Assembly (NCBI RefSeq): GCF_034931365.1
Contig: NZ_JAYGII010000003.1
Location: forward strand, 1-64,000
DNA length: 64,000 bases
Origin: Natronospira elongata
Lineage (GTDB): Bacteria; Pseudomonadota; Gammaproteobacteria; Natronospirales; Natronospiraceae
Direction: 5' to 3'
This document shows, in pieces, positions 52,906 to 61,422 of this stretch (position 1 is its first letter; each line of letters starts with the position of its first letter). The notes beneath the pieces are model-generated. The model searched no databases, was not told where the DNA came from, and worked only from the letters and a program-made list of their open reading frames with translations. The translations under genes and the position numbers were made by a program.

Positions 52906-54294
52906 TCAATCGCGGAGGATGGCATCGATGGCGTCGCTCAGGCGTCGGACGGGGGTGACCGCCATGCCCTCTGGGGGTTTTCTGGGGGCATTGGCGCGCG
53001 GAACGATGGCCTGGCGGAAACCATGCTTGGCCGCCTCGTTCAGGCGTTCCTCACCGTTGTAGACGGGACGGACCTCGCCGGACAAGCCGACCTCGCCGAA
53101 GACCACCAGGCCGGGAGGCAGCGGGCGGTCGCGGAAGCTCGACAAGGCTGCCAGCAGTAGCGGCAGATCGGCGGCGGTTTCTTCCACCTTGAGCCCACCG
53201 ACCACATTGATGAACACGTCCTGATCACCCATGGCAATGCCGCCGTGGCGGTGCATGACGGCCAACAGCATGGACAGGCGGTTCTGATCCAGACCAAGGG
53301 CCACTCGGCGGGGGTTATGGGTCTGGGTGGCATCAACCAGGGCCTGGACTTCAACCAGCAATGGCCGACTTCCTTCCCGGGCCACCATCACGGCGCTGCC
53401 ACTGACATCGCTCTGGTGGCCGGAGAGAAAAATCGCCGAAGGGTTTCGGACTTCCTTGAGCCCGACATCATCCATGGCGAACACGCCCAGCTCATTGACC
53501 GCACCAAAGCGGTTCTTCACGGCCCTTATCACCCGGTAGCGACTGCCGGCATCATTCTCGAAATAGAGCACCGTATCCACCATGTGCTCCAGGACCCGAG
53601 GGCCCGCAATCACCCCTTCCTTGGTGACATGCCCCACCAGAAACACCGCAGTGCCGGTCTGCTTGGCAAAACGCACCAGTTGGGCCGCGCTCTCGCGCAG
53701 CTGGCCCACGGCCCCCGGCGCAGACTGCACGGCCTCGGAAAAGATCGTCTGAATCGAATCCACGATGAGAACGCGGGGCTTTTCGGTCTCGGCAGTGGCG
53801 ATTATGCGCTCCACACAGGTTTCTGCCACCAGACGCAAGCTGGTCTCCCCCACCTCCAGGCGCTCAGCCCGCAGACGGACCTGCTCAAGGGACTCCTCGC
53901 CAGTGACGTACAGCACCCCCTCTTCCCTGGCCAGTCGGGCACAGGCCTGCAGCAAGAGTGTGGACTTGCCGATTCCCGGATCACCGCCGATCAGGACCGC
54001 GGAGCCGGCCACCAGTCCTCCACCCAAAACCCGATCCAGCTCCCCCAGGCCGGTACCGGTGCGGGCCGCCTCCCGACCACGGACATCTGACAGATTGACC
54101 ACACCACTGCTGGCCCCGGCGTATTGGGCGCTTCCGCGGCCCTTGGCCGCACGCGCCGAGGCCGGTGTCGCCGCGGGAGCAATCACCGCCTCACTCAGGG
54201 TATTCCAGGCCCCGCAATCCATGCACTGCCCGGACCACTTGGGTGCCTGAGCCCCACAGTTTTCACACTCATAGACCGTTCTCGCCCTGGCCAT
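52906..54294 (-). CDS. radA: DNA repair protein RadA (Sms)
   Basis: RadA is a RecA-like branch-migration helicase. The 462-residue protein has the C4 zinc finger (YECENCGAQAPKWSGQCMDC), Walker A GGDPGIGKST, the RadA-specific KNRFGAVNELG motif, and a C-terminal Lon-like domain (VVGGLKVEETAADLPLLLAA). Start 54294 (MARARTVYECENCG) is the family start; the open frame extends to 54381. It is convergent with the corB-like gene across the repeat at 52637. Confidence 0.97.
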   Translation of the reverse strand: MARARTVYECENCGAQAPKWSGQCMDCGAWNTLSEAVIAPAATPASARAAKGRGSAQYAGASSGVVNLSDVRGREAARTGTGLGELDRVLGGGLVAGSAVLIGGDPGIGKSTLLLQACARLAREEGVLYVTGEESLEQVRLRAERLEVGETSLRLVAETCVERIIATAETEKPRVLIVDSIQTIFSEAVQSAPGAVGQLRESAAQLVRFAKQTGTAVFLVGHVTKEGVIAGPRVLEHMVDTVLYFENDAGSRYRVIRAVKNRFGAVNELGVFAMDDVGLKEVRNPSAIFLSGHQSDVSGSAVMVAREGSRPLLVEVQALVDATQTHNPRRVALGLDQNRLSMLLAVMHRHGGIAMGDQDVFINVVGGLKVEETAADLPLLLAALSSFRDRPLPPGLVVFGEVGLSGEVRPVYNGEERLNEAAKHGFRQAIVPRANAPRKPPEGMAVTPVRRLSDAIDAILRD

Positions 54295-54518
54295 ATCCAG
54301 TCCCATCGCCGCTGTTTGGTGGAAGCGAACGCATACTATCATGGCGGCAATAGAGCGCCGGACTTGCCGCGACACCCTCACCTACCGGTATACTCGGGCG
54401 AGATAAGGATGCCGGACTAGATGAGCTGCCCAGAACTCAAAGCCTTGGTGATTGAGCTTCGGACCCCGGCCGGGCAGTCTCTGGCGCAAGGCAAGGCGCG
54501 TATCGACAGGAAGGGATC

Positions 54519-55346
54519 ATGGGATCCGAGACGGGACTGACCGCTGCCGGTCGCACTGATACCGGGCGCAAGCGCCCGCACAACGAAGACGCTATCCGTC
54601 TGGAGCCAGGACTGGGCCTTCTGGTTCTGGCCGACGGCATGGGCGGCTATAGCGCCGGGGAAGTCGCCAGTCAGATCGCCGTGGACACGGTGGTGAGTAC
54701 AGTCCGAAATGCCAGCCCCCTGGAACGGGGTGATCGCCTCCTCGAGGAAGCCTTCCAGAAAGCCAACCGCAGCATTCTCGATACCGCCCGCTCCGACCCG
54801 GAGCGTCAGGGTATGGGCACGACCATCGTGGCCTGCCTGTTCCGCCGCCGCCGGGTCACCATTGGCCATGTGGGTGACTCCCGAGCATATCGACTGCGGC
54901 GAGGGCGAATGGAGCAACTGACTACCGACCACTCTCTCAATCAGGAATTGCTGGACCGGGGCTACTACACCCGCATGGAAGCTCGCCGTGCCGGCAATCG
55001 GCACGTCATCACCCGAGCCCTTGGCGTGAGAGAAAGCGTGGATGTGAGCCTGCGGGAAGAGTCGGTGGCCGAAGGTGATCTCTTCATGCTTTGCTCCGAC
55101 GGCCTGACAGACATGATGGATGATCATAGTATCCGCTATGCCCTGGAATCCCGATCCGGGGCACTGGAAGAACTGGCGGACAGCCTGGTGGACCGAGCCA
55201 ATGAGTTGGGCGGCCGGGACAATATATCCGTCATTCTGACCCTGGCTGGCGCCGGCAGCGCCAGCGAACGGCGGCCGCTTCTGTCCCGGTTTCGGGATAG
55301 ACTGCAAAAGCTCTTCCGCCGGGAAGGGAACCCCGCCGATATTTGA
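54519..55346 (+). CDS. PP2C-type (PPM) serine/threonine phosphatase
   Basis: A 275-residue Mn/Mg-dependent phosphatase. Motifs: GRKRPHNEDA, LVLADGMGGYSAGEVAS, GMGTTIVACLFR, IGHVGDSRAYRLR, LTTDHSLNQELL, LLCSDGLTDMM-like FMLCSDGLTDMMDD and GGRDNISVILT. All the metal-binding Asp residues are present. The last 30 residues form a basic tail (RRPLLSRFRDRLQKLFRR). It pairs with an FHA protein 48 bp downstream. No serine/threonine kinase lies nearby. A weak promoter (TTGCCG-N19-TATACT at 54364-54394) precedes it. Bases 54421-54540 also encode a 39-codon frame I do not count. Confidence 0.93.
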   Translation: MGSETGLTAAGRTDTGRKRPHNEDAIRLEPGLGLLVLADGMGGYSAGEVASQIAVDTVVSTVRNASPLERGDRLLEEAFQKANRSILDTARSDPERQGMGTTIVACLFRRRRVTIGHVGDSRAYRLRRGRMEQLTTDHSLNQELLDRGYYTRMEARRAGNRHVITRALGVRESVDVSLREESVAEGDLFMLCSDGLTDMMDDHSIRYALESRSGALEELADSLVDRANELGGRDNISVILTLAGAGSASERRPLLSRFRDRLQKLFRREGNPADI

Positions 55347-55394
55347 ACATGGTGCTGATTCGGCACCCATCTTGATCCAAAGGGGTATTTTCTG

Positions 55395-56042
55395 ATGGCA
55401 AAGCTTGTCGTGCATTACCGTGATCAGCTGTTTGGAGAGTTTGATCTTGGCCAGCGCCTGACCCTGGGCCGACAGGAAGATAATGATATCCATCTGGATG
55501 ATGGCGCGGTCAGTGGGCATCACGCCTTGGTGGAACAACGGGGCGACCACTTCTGTATCGAAGACCTGGGCAGTACCAATGGCACCCGTCTGGATGGACG
55601 GCGTATTCGTCGGGTGGGCTTGCGGGATGGCGATGAATTCGGCATCGGGCATTTCCGCATCCGTTTCGAAGGGCCCAGTGCCCCGCCCAGTTTCCAGGAC
55701 ACCATGATTCTCAAGCTGGACGATATTGCGGGTGGCCGCGAAGCCATTCAAAAAGAGCAGACCAGTGAGCTCAATGGCAAGAGCAAGGCAAACGCTCGCA
55801 TCGAAGTCCTTGATGGCGAAAATGCCGGCGAAACCCTCTTTCTGGAGGAGGATGTCACCACCATAGGCGTCCCCGGACGCCAGGTGGCAGCAGTAAGCCA
55901 CCGACGGGACGGCTTTTACCTGGTCCCCGTGGACGGCGGCACCCCCAAGGTCAATGGCCGCGACAACGGCCCCCGCTCCTGCCGCCTGAACAACGGCGAC
56001 GAACTGGAAGTCGCGGGCGTGCGACTGGCCTTCAGGCAATAA
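55395..56042 (+). CDS. Tandem FHA-domain protein
   Basis: A soluble 215-residue protein. The first FHA domain (about 1-95) has the phosphothreonine-binding residues in LGRQEDNDIHLDDGAVSGHHALV and DLGSTNGTRLDGRRI. The second (about 130-215) keeps the fold (TIGVPGRQVAAVSHRRDGFYLVP, KVNGRDNG, LNNGDELEVAGVRLAF) but lacks the SxxH and some binding residues, so it may be structural. Placement right after the PP2C gene suggests a phospho-signalling pair. FHA and PP2C proteins together are frequent in type VI secretion loci, but no such genes are seen here. Confidence 0.85.
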   Translation: MAKLVVHYRDQLFGEFDLGQRLTLGRQEDNDIHLDDGAVSGHHALVEQRGDHFCIEDLGSTNGTRLDGRRIRRVGLRDGDEFGIGHFRIRFEGPSAPPSFQDTMILKLDDIAGGREAIQKEQTSELNGKSKANARIEVLDGENAGETLFLEEDVTTIGVPGRQVAAVSHRRDGFYLVPVDGGTPKVNGRDNGPRSCRLNNGDELEVAGVRLAFRQ

Positions 56043-56052
56043 GGGCCATCTC

Positions 56053-56335
56053 GCACAGAAATTCGATAAAAATCAAAGGCGGCCTCGCGCAAAGACGCCA
56101 AGCCGCAAAGAAATTCAAAAGCGGGGCCTCGCGCAGAGTGCGCCAAGGACGCCAAGAATTATACAGTTGAGTTGTTGGAGAGTCTGGAACCTCGATTGAA
56201 GCCCGGCAGCCATTACCCCCGCCAAAACAATAAGAAATTCTTTCTTTGCGACCTTGGCGCACTCTGCGCGAGGCAAAATTTTTTGGTTTTTCTTAGCGTC
56301 TTGGCGTCTTTGCGCGAGGCATTCTTTTGAATTTC
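56053..56335. repeat. Second 8-bp-unit inverted-arm repeat element
   Basis: The left arms start with cctcgcgcaaagacgccaag (56082) and cctcgcgcagagtgcgccaa (56127). The inverse arms are gaccttggcgcactctgcgc (56250) and gcgtcttggcgtctttgcgc (56299). The core with ctcgattgaagcccggcagc is like that of the element at 52637. It fills the gap between the FHA gene stop (56042) and the alr stop (56366). Confidence 0.8.
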
Positions 56336-56365
56336 TTAGCACTGCCGTGCCTCTGCGGATGCCCT

Positions 56366-57439
56366 TCACTCGACGTCGAACTTGACCCGGCGGGTGACGC
56401 CGCAGAGGAGCTCGTAGGGAATGGTGCCGGCATGGCGGGCGACGGTTTCCACCGGAAGGTCAGCGCCCCAGAGGATAACCTCGTCCCCCACTCCGGCTTC
56501 AGGGTGATCACTCAAGTCCACGGTAATCATGTCCATTGAGACCCGACCGATGACCCGGCTGAGACGGCCATTGACCAGGACCGGAGTGCCATTGGCCACA
56601 TGCCAGGGATAGCCGTCTCCATAACCAATGGCGGCTACGCCAAGCCGCATGTCCCTGGGTGAGGACCAGCCACCGCCGTAGCCCACACGACCACCCTTCT
56701 CCACCCATTTGACGGCAATCAGCTCGGTGCTGACCGTCATGGCTGGCTTGAGCCCGATGTCCTGGCCGCAGCGATCCGTGAAAGGCGTGACGCCATAAAG
56801 GATGATTCCCGGGCGAATCCAGTCCTGACGGGATTGGGGCCAGTCCACAACCCCGGCGGAATTGGCGATGGAACGCTCCCCGGGCCAGTCCTGCACCAGC
56901 TTGAGAAAACGATCAATCTGACCCGCCGGGTCGGGCGTGCCATCCTTCTCGTCAGCCGAGGCCAGATGGGTCATGTAGCGCAAGGGGCCTTCAGCCAACC
57001 CCTGGCGCTGAACGCGTTCACGGATGGCGGGTGCATCCTCCGGACGAAAACCCAGGCGATGCATACCGGTATCAATCTTCAGCCACAGCTTCTGAGGAAG
57101 GCCGGCAGACTCCAGCAAGGCCAGTTGAGCGGGGTCATGCAGCACCATCTCGAAGCCGTTATCCCGCACCACGGGGATCTCGCTCGCCCGGTGGATGCCT
57201 TCCAGCAGGATGACGGGATGACTGAGACCGGCGGAACGAATTTCCAGTGCCTCTTCCAGGCAGGCAACCGCAAATGCATCCGCGCCCTTCAGCGCTCGCG
57301 CTGCATCCACCAGGCCATGGCCATAACCATTGGCCTTGATGCAGGCCATGACCCTGGAATCGGGGGCAATCTCCCGCACCCGGGTGAGATTGTGTCGGAT
57401 GGCATCAGTGTTGATTCGCGCCCGCGTGGCCCGCGTCAT
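56366..57439 (-). CDS. alr: Alanine racemase
   Basis: PLP enzyme making D-alanine for peptidoglycan. The 357-residue protein has the PLP lysine Lys35 in CIKANGYGHG, LKIDTGMHRLGF, GIILYGVTPF and the catalytic Tyr region VGYGGGW. The C-terminal SMDMITVDLSDHPEAGVGDEVILWG is cited in part. It is downstream of dnaB on the same strand, 56 bp apart, as in many gammaproteobacteria. Confidence 0.97.
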   Translation of the reverse strand: MTRATRARINTDAIRHNLTRVREIAPDSRVMACIKANGYGHGLVDAARALKGADAFAVACLEEALEIRSAGLSHPVILLEGIHRASEIPVVRDNGFEMVLHDPAQLALLESAGLPQKLWLKIDTGMHRLGFRPEDAPAIRERVQRQGLAEGPLRYMTHLASADEKDGTPDPAGQIDRFLKLVQDWPGERSIANSAGVVDWPQSRQDWIRPGIILYGVTPFTDRCGQDIGLKPAMTVSTELIAVKWVEKGGRVGYGGGWSSPRDMRLGVAAIGYGDGYPWHVANGTPVLVNGRLSRVIGRVSMDMITVDLSDHPEAGVGDEVILWGADLPVETVARHAGTIPYELLCGVTRRVKFDVE

Positions 57440-57495
57440 GTCAGTGCTTTCCCCAGCTATTCAGTACAGATCGCTTCCCCCGCCTGCTCGCCCGC

Positions 57496-58884
57496 TCAGT
57501 ACTCCTCCATGTACTCTTCGCTGATGTAATTCTCGAAGCGGGTGTAGCTGCCCAGGAAGGTGGTGATGGCCTTGCCGGTGGGGCCGTTTCGTTGTTTCTC
57601 AATAATCAGCTCGGCCATGCCCTTGTGCTGCGTGTCCGGATTATAGACCTCGTCCCGGTAGATGAAGACGATGACGTCGGCATCCTGCTCGATACTCCCG
57701 GATTCACGCAGGTCGGCCATTTTCGGGCGCTTGTCGGGGCGCTGTTCCAGGTTGCGGTTGAGCTGGGAGAGGGCAATTACCGGGACGTTAAGCTCCTTGG
57801 CCAGGGCCTTGAGCCCCCGGGAGATTTCCGAGATTTCGTTGGTCCGGTTCTCTGACATCCCCGCCACCCGCATCAGCTGCAGGTAGTCCACCACCACCAG
57901 ACCCAGACCGTGCTCGCGCTTGATGCGCCGGCAACGGGCCCGCAGCTCCGTCGGCGTCAGGGCCGGGGTATCGTCGATGAAAATGGGCGCCTCGGACATG
58001 AGGGCCACGGCGGAGGTGATCCGCGGCCAGTCTTCCTCGGAAATATCCCCGGTGCGCACCTTGGACTGGTCCACCCGACCCAGGGAGGAAATCATGCGCA
58101 TGGCCAACTGGTCGCCGGACATTTCCATGGAAAAGATGGCCACCGGCTGCTTGGCCTGAATCGCCGCATGCTCGGCGAAGTTCATGGCCAGAGAGGTCTT
58201 GCCCATGGAGGGACGGGCGGCCAGGATGATCAGGTCGCTGGGCTGCAGCCCGGACGTCATTTCATCGAACTTGTCGATCCCCGAGGGAATGCCCGTGGTG
58301 TCGGCATCCGAGTGGATAAGCTCGTCGATGCGATCCACCGCCTGACGCAACAGGTCCTTGATGGGGCTGTAGGTCTGGCTGCGCCGCATGCCCTGCTCGG
58401 CGATCTCGAAGACCCGCTTTTCAGCCTCCTCGATCAATTCCTTGCTGTCGCGGCCGTCCGGGGCGAAGGCGCTCTCGGAGAGTTCATGGCCGATCCGGAT
58501 CAGCTGCCGCAGCACCGAGCGTTCCCGCACGATATCGGCATAGGCGCGCACATTGGCCGCGCTCGGCGTGTCCTTGGCCAGGGCACCGAGATAGGCCAGC
58601 CCGCCGGCCTCTTCCAGCTCGCCGGTCTTTTCCAGGTACTCGGAGACGGTGACCGCGTCAGAGGGGTCGCCACGGTCGGAGAGACGGGCCAGGGCCCGGA
58701 AGATGATCTGGTGATTGCGGCGATAGAAATCGCCGTCGGAGAGCCGGTCCGCCACCTGGTCCCAGGTGCTGTTGTCCAGCATCAGGGCTCCGAGAACCGA
58801 TTGCTCGGCCTCGATGGAATGGGGCGGAACCTTGAGCGCGTCCGCCTGCTCCGAATTGGGCAAGGATTCAGCCGAACCGACCAT
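57496..58884 (-). CDS. dnaB: Replicative DNA helicase DnaB
   Basis: Hexameric 5'-3' helicase of the replication fork. The 462-residue protein has the N-terminal DnaB domain (PPHSIEAEQSVLGALMLDN), the linker and the RecA-like core: AARPSMGKTSLAMNFAEHAA (Walker A), VVVDYLQLM (Walker B), ALSQLNRNLEQR, then LRESGSIEQDADVI. No intein is present. It lies between rplI and alr; a large hairpin separates it from rplI. Confidence 0.97.
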   Translation of the reverse strand: MVGSAESLPNSEQADALKVPPHSIEAEQSVLGALMLDNSTWDQVADRLSDGDFYRRNHQIIFRALARLSDRGDPSDAVTVSEYLEKTGELEEAGGLAYLGALAKDTPSAANVRAYADIVRERSVLRQLIRIGHELSESAFAPDGRDSKELIEEAEKRVFEIAEQGMRRSQTYSPIKDLLRQAVDRIDELIHSDADTTGIPSGIDKFDEMTSGLQPSDLIILAARPSMGKTSLAMNFAEHAAIQAKQPVAIFSMEMSGDQLAMRMISSLGRVDQSKVRTGDISEEDWPRITSAVALMSEAPIFIDDTPALTPTELRARCRRIKREHGLGLVVVDYLQLMRVAGMSENRTNEISEISRGLKALAKELNVPVIALSQLNRNLEQRPDKRPKMADLRESGSIEQDADVIVFIYRDEVYNPDTQHKGMAELIIEKQRNGPTGKAITTFLGSYTRFENYISEEYMEEY

Positions 58885-58921
58885 TGCGCCTCCCCGACGA
58901 ACAAGCGGACTGAAAGAAGCG

Positions 58922-58980
58922 GCCGGGCGCAGCTGCCCGGCAATTGAGTCCGTGGTCGGCAGGCGCCGACCACGGACTCA
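58922..58980. other. Two strong hairpins between rplI and dnaB
   Basis: TGAGTCCGTGGTCGGC (58945-58960) and its exact inverse (58965-58980) form a 16-bp stem with a 4-base loop, 16 bp after the rplI stop codon. A smaller GCCGGGC/GCCCGGC pair (58923-58941) follows. There is no T-run on the minus strand. Confidence 0.7.
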
Positions 58981-58996
58981 CAGTATCACGCCTGGA

Positions 58997-59446
58997 TCAC
59001 TCTTCGCCGATGACGTTGACCGTGATGGTCACGTCGACGTCGGAGTGCAGGTGGATGTCCACCTGGTGCTCGCCGACCACGCGAATGGGGCCGTCGTGCA
59101 TGCGGATTTCCTTGCGCTCGACCTCGTGCCCCTGCTCATTGAGCACGGCCTCGATGTCGATGGGACCCACGGAGCCGAACAGCTTGCCTTCAGAGCCCGC
59201 ATTGGCGGTGATCTCCAGGCTCAGGCCTTCCAGCTTCTCGGCCCGGGCCTTGGCGGCCTCCAGGGCCTCGGCGGCCTGCTTTTCCAGCTCGGCGCGGCGG
59301 GCCTCAAACTCGGCGATGTTTTCCTTGGTCGCCGGCTTGGCAATGCCGTAGGGGATAAGATAGTTGCGGCCATAACCGGGCTTGACGGTCACGCGGTCGC
59401 CCAGGCCACCCAGATTTTCAACCTTGTCGAGAAGTATGACTTCCAT
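58997..59446 (-). CDS. rplI: 50S ribosomal protein L9
   Basis: A 149-residue L9: N-terminal MEVILLDKVENLGGLGDRVTV with KPGYGRNYLIPYGIA, a long connecting helix, and the C-terminal domain (GLSLEITANAGSEGKLFGSV, DIEAVLNEQGHEV). It follows the membrane-protein gene 59471-60394 by 24 bp. Confidence 0.98.
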   Translation of the reverse strand: MEVILLDKVENLGGLGDRVTVKPGYGRNYLIPYGIAKPATKENIAEFEARRAELEKQAAEALEAAKARAEKLEGLSLEITANAGSEGKLFGSVGPIDIEAVLNEQGHEVERKEIRMHDGPIRVVGEHQVDIHLHSDVDVTITVNVIGEE

Positions 59447-59470
59447 AACATCTACCTGATGGTTCTGCGG

Positions 59471-60394
59471 TTAATCGTCACTGCCGTCACTGACCTGCGG
59501 CGCAGGGGCATAACGGCCTCTCAAATCCAGCACATTGTCCAGTATGGCCAGGGCGGCCATGACACTCATCACCGGCACGGTGAACGGCAGCAGCAGGCCA
59601 TACACCGGCACCAGCCAAACCCCGCCCAGCTTGCGCCGGTGCACGAAGGCATGGCAGACGGCCAGCCCCTGGAACATCAATACCAGGATGGCCACCAAGG
59701 CCAGGTTATCCAGCAGGGGCACTGTCGTGGTCACCGCCGCGAGGATGAAAACAACCCCGCCGGTCAGCACGGCAAACTGGCCGTGGCGCAGCTCGTGAAA
59801 CTCTGCGCGAAATCCCCCTGGATTATACAGGATCGCCTGCCACCAGCGCCCGAGAATCAGACTGATGATCAGGGCCGCTGTCAGAGCCGCCGCCATCATA
59901 CCGGGGACCAGCATGGCCAGACGATCCAGGGCTGCCTCATCGGGCACACCCTGTTCCCGGCCTTCCAGGAAGGGCATGAGCCACTGGTCAATCATCTCAC
60001 GGCCCACCTGGCGGGCAGTATCATCGCCGCTGTGCAGGGCCAGGACCACCATGGCGCCGAAAAGCGCCGCCAACTGGAAGCTTCGCGCCAGGGACGCTGT
60101 ACGCAACAGTGCCCAAGCCATCACCAGTACCGGCAACCACAGCGACAGTGCAGCCACTGGCAGGACCCAGGGCGGTGCCCCCAGCATGATCGCAAATGGA
60201 ATCAAGCCGAGGGCAGCCAGGAAGGCAACGCCCGCGCCCTCGGCGGGCCCCTGGCGAAGCGCCACCAGAGCCACGAGGCCACCACCCAGCAGACTCAGCC
60301 ACTGAATCGCGCCCATCAGCCAAACGCCGATCACGGCCCGCCAGCGGCTGCTCATTATCCAGCCGAGTACCGCCTGCATACTGGACTCCGTCAT
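59471..60394 (-). CDS. Membrane protein of the DUF2232 type
   Basis: A 307-residue protein with about eight membrane helices (for example WLMGAIQWLSLLGGGLVALVAL near the N-terminus and LALVAILVLMFQGLAVCHAF). The late segment VPVYGLLLPFTVPVMSVMAALAILDNVLDLRGR (in part) is typical of the DUF2232 proteins encoded between rpsR and rplI in pseudomonads and relatives. The function is unknown. It is co-transcribed with the ribosomal genes. Confidence 0.8.
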   Translation of the reverse strand: MTESSMQAVLGWIMSSRWRAVIGVWLMGAIQWLSLLGGGLVALVALRQGPAEGAGVAFLAALGLIPFAIMLGAPPWVLPVAALSLWLPVLVMAWALLRTASLARSFQLAALFGAMVVLALHSGDDTARQVGREMIDQWLMPFLEGREQGVPDEAALDRLAMLVPGMMAAALTAALIISLILGRWWQAILYNPGGFRAEFHELRHGQFAVLTGGVVFILAAVTTTVPLLDNLALVAILVLMFQGLAVCHAFVHRRKLGGVWLVPVYGLLLPFTVPVMSVMAALAILDNVLDLRGRYAPAPQVSDGSDD

Positions 60395-60426
60395 CCGGTG
60401 GCCGGCGATCCGACCACCGGCACCCC

Positions 60427-60657
60427 TTAGTTGGAGTGGCTGTCGGTGTAGGGCAGTAGCGCCAGATAGCGGGCGCGCTTGACGGCCTTGGACAGCTGAC
60501 GCTGATAGAAGGCAGCAGTCCCCGTGATCCGGCTCGGGACAATCTTGCCGGTCTCGGTGGTGTAGGCCTTGAGGGTGTTGAGATCCTTGTAATCGATCTC
60601 CTTGACCCCGTCAGCGGTAAAGCGACAGAACTTACGACGGCGGAAAAAACGTGCCAT
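60427..60657 (-). CDS. rpsR: 30S ribosomal protein S18
   Basis: A 76-residue S18: MARFFRRRKFCRFTADGVKE, then IDYKDLNTLKAYTTETGKIV and PSRITGTAAFYQRQLSKAVKRARYLALLPY in part. It is 39 bp after rpsF and forms the S6:S18 platform pair. Confidence 0.98.
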   Translation of the reverse strand: MARFFRRRKFCRFTADGVKEIDYKDLNTLKAYTTETGKIVPSRITGTAAFYQRQLSKAVKRARYLALLPYTDSHSN

Positions 60658-60696
60658 TGCTCTAACTCCTCTTATATCCGATCAGTCAGGCCGCGC

Positions 60697-61050
60697 TCAG
60701 GCAGAGGCTGCGGCGGATTCCTTCTCTTCGCTTTCCGATTTGGACAGCGGAGAAGGCTCGGTGACGGCTTCTTCACGGCCGATGACCAAATGCCGGATGA
60801 CGGCATCATTGAAGCGGAATGCGGACAGGATCTCGTCCAGAGCTTCCTTGGTGCACTCCACGTTCATCAGCACGTAATGGGCCTTGAGCACCTTGTTGAT
60901 CGGATAGGCGAGCTGGCGCCGCCCCCAGTCCTCGAGGCGATGAACCTGGCCCTCGGCGGACTCGATGATCGACTTGTAACGATCGATCATGGCCGGGACC
61001 TGGTCACTCTGATCCGGATGGGTCAGAAAAACGATTTCGTAATGACGCAT
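60697..61050 (-). CDS. rpsF: 30S ribosomal protein S6
   Basis: A 117-residue S6: MRHYEIVFLTHPDQSDQVPA, VHRLEDWGRRQLAYPINKVL, HYVLMNVECTKEALDEI, with a C-terminal extension rich in Glu, Ser and Ala (EKESAAASA). Its first gene position means its leader (61051-61130) should hold the promoter and perhaps the S6:S18 autoregulatory RNA; I cannot point to the motif with confidence. Confidence 0.97.
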   Translation of the reverse strand: MRHYEIVFLTHPDQSDQVPAMIDRYKSIIESAEGQVHRLEDWGRRQLAYPINKVLKAHYVLMNVECTKEALDEILSAFRFNDAVIRHLVIGREEAVTEPSPLSKSESEEKESAAASA

Positions 61051-61131
61051 CTTGCAAAAACTCCCTTCGGGTTCGGCCTCCCGCAGACGCGGTGAAGCAG
61101 AGAGTGCAACGGCCCGCCGGCGGGTTAACGT

Positions 61132-61168
61132 CGCAGAAAAATAAAAGCCCCGGAGCCGGCCCGGGGAT
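61132..61168 (-). terminator. Terminator of rlmB, upstream of rpsF
   Basis: CCCCGG-gccggct-CCGGGG followed by CTTTTATTTTTCT on the minus strand. It ends the rnr-rlmB transcript about 245 bp after rlmB, before the rpsF leader. Confidence 0.8.
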
Positions 61169-61233
61169 TAATCGACAAATTTTAGGGAAAACCGCCGGCG
61201 GGCGCAAGGCCTTTCGACGAAGGGGTGATAGAT

Positions 61234-61422
61234 ATAGTGAACAGTTCCCAGTGAACAGTGGGGCCGTGCCAGCACCGGCTGCCGTGCTGCTTCGAAATAT
61301 CCCTTGCCTACTCAGCACCCACAAAATCCACAGAAAACAGTAGGCGCTCGTGTAGGCACGGCCCCACTGTTCACTGGGAACTGTTCACTGGGAACTGTTC
61401 ACTGGGAACTGTTCACTGGGAA
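61234..61422. repeat. Inverted-arm heptad repeat element at the 3' end of rlmB
   Basis: The left arm (about 61236-61267) is GTGAACA-GTTCCCA-GTGAACA followed by gtggggccgtgcc. The right arm holds four perfect CTGTTCACTGGGAA units (61367-61422), preceded by ggcacggcccca. The core of about 95 bp differs from that at 16157. The fourth unit contains the rlmB stop codon. Confidence 0.88.

Noticed and set aside
54421..54540. 39-codon frame between radA and the PP2C gene
   Set aside because: No good ribosome site, no recognisable product, and it overlaps the phosphatase start.
61367..61422. Four identical 14-bp units, possible CRISPR
   Set aside because: The units are directly adjacent with no spacers and no cas genes are present. 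They fit the inverted-arm heptad repeats.
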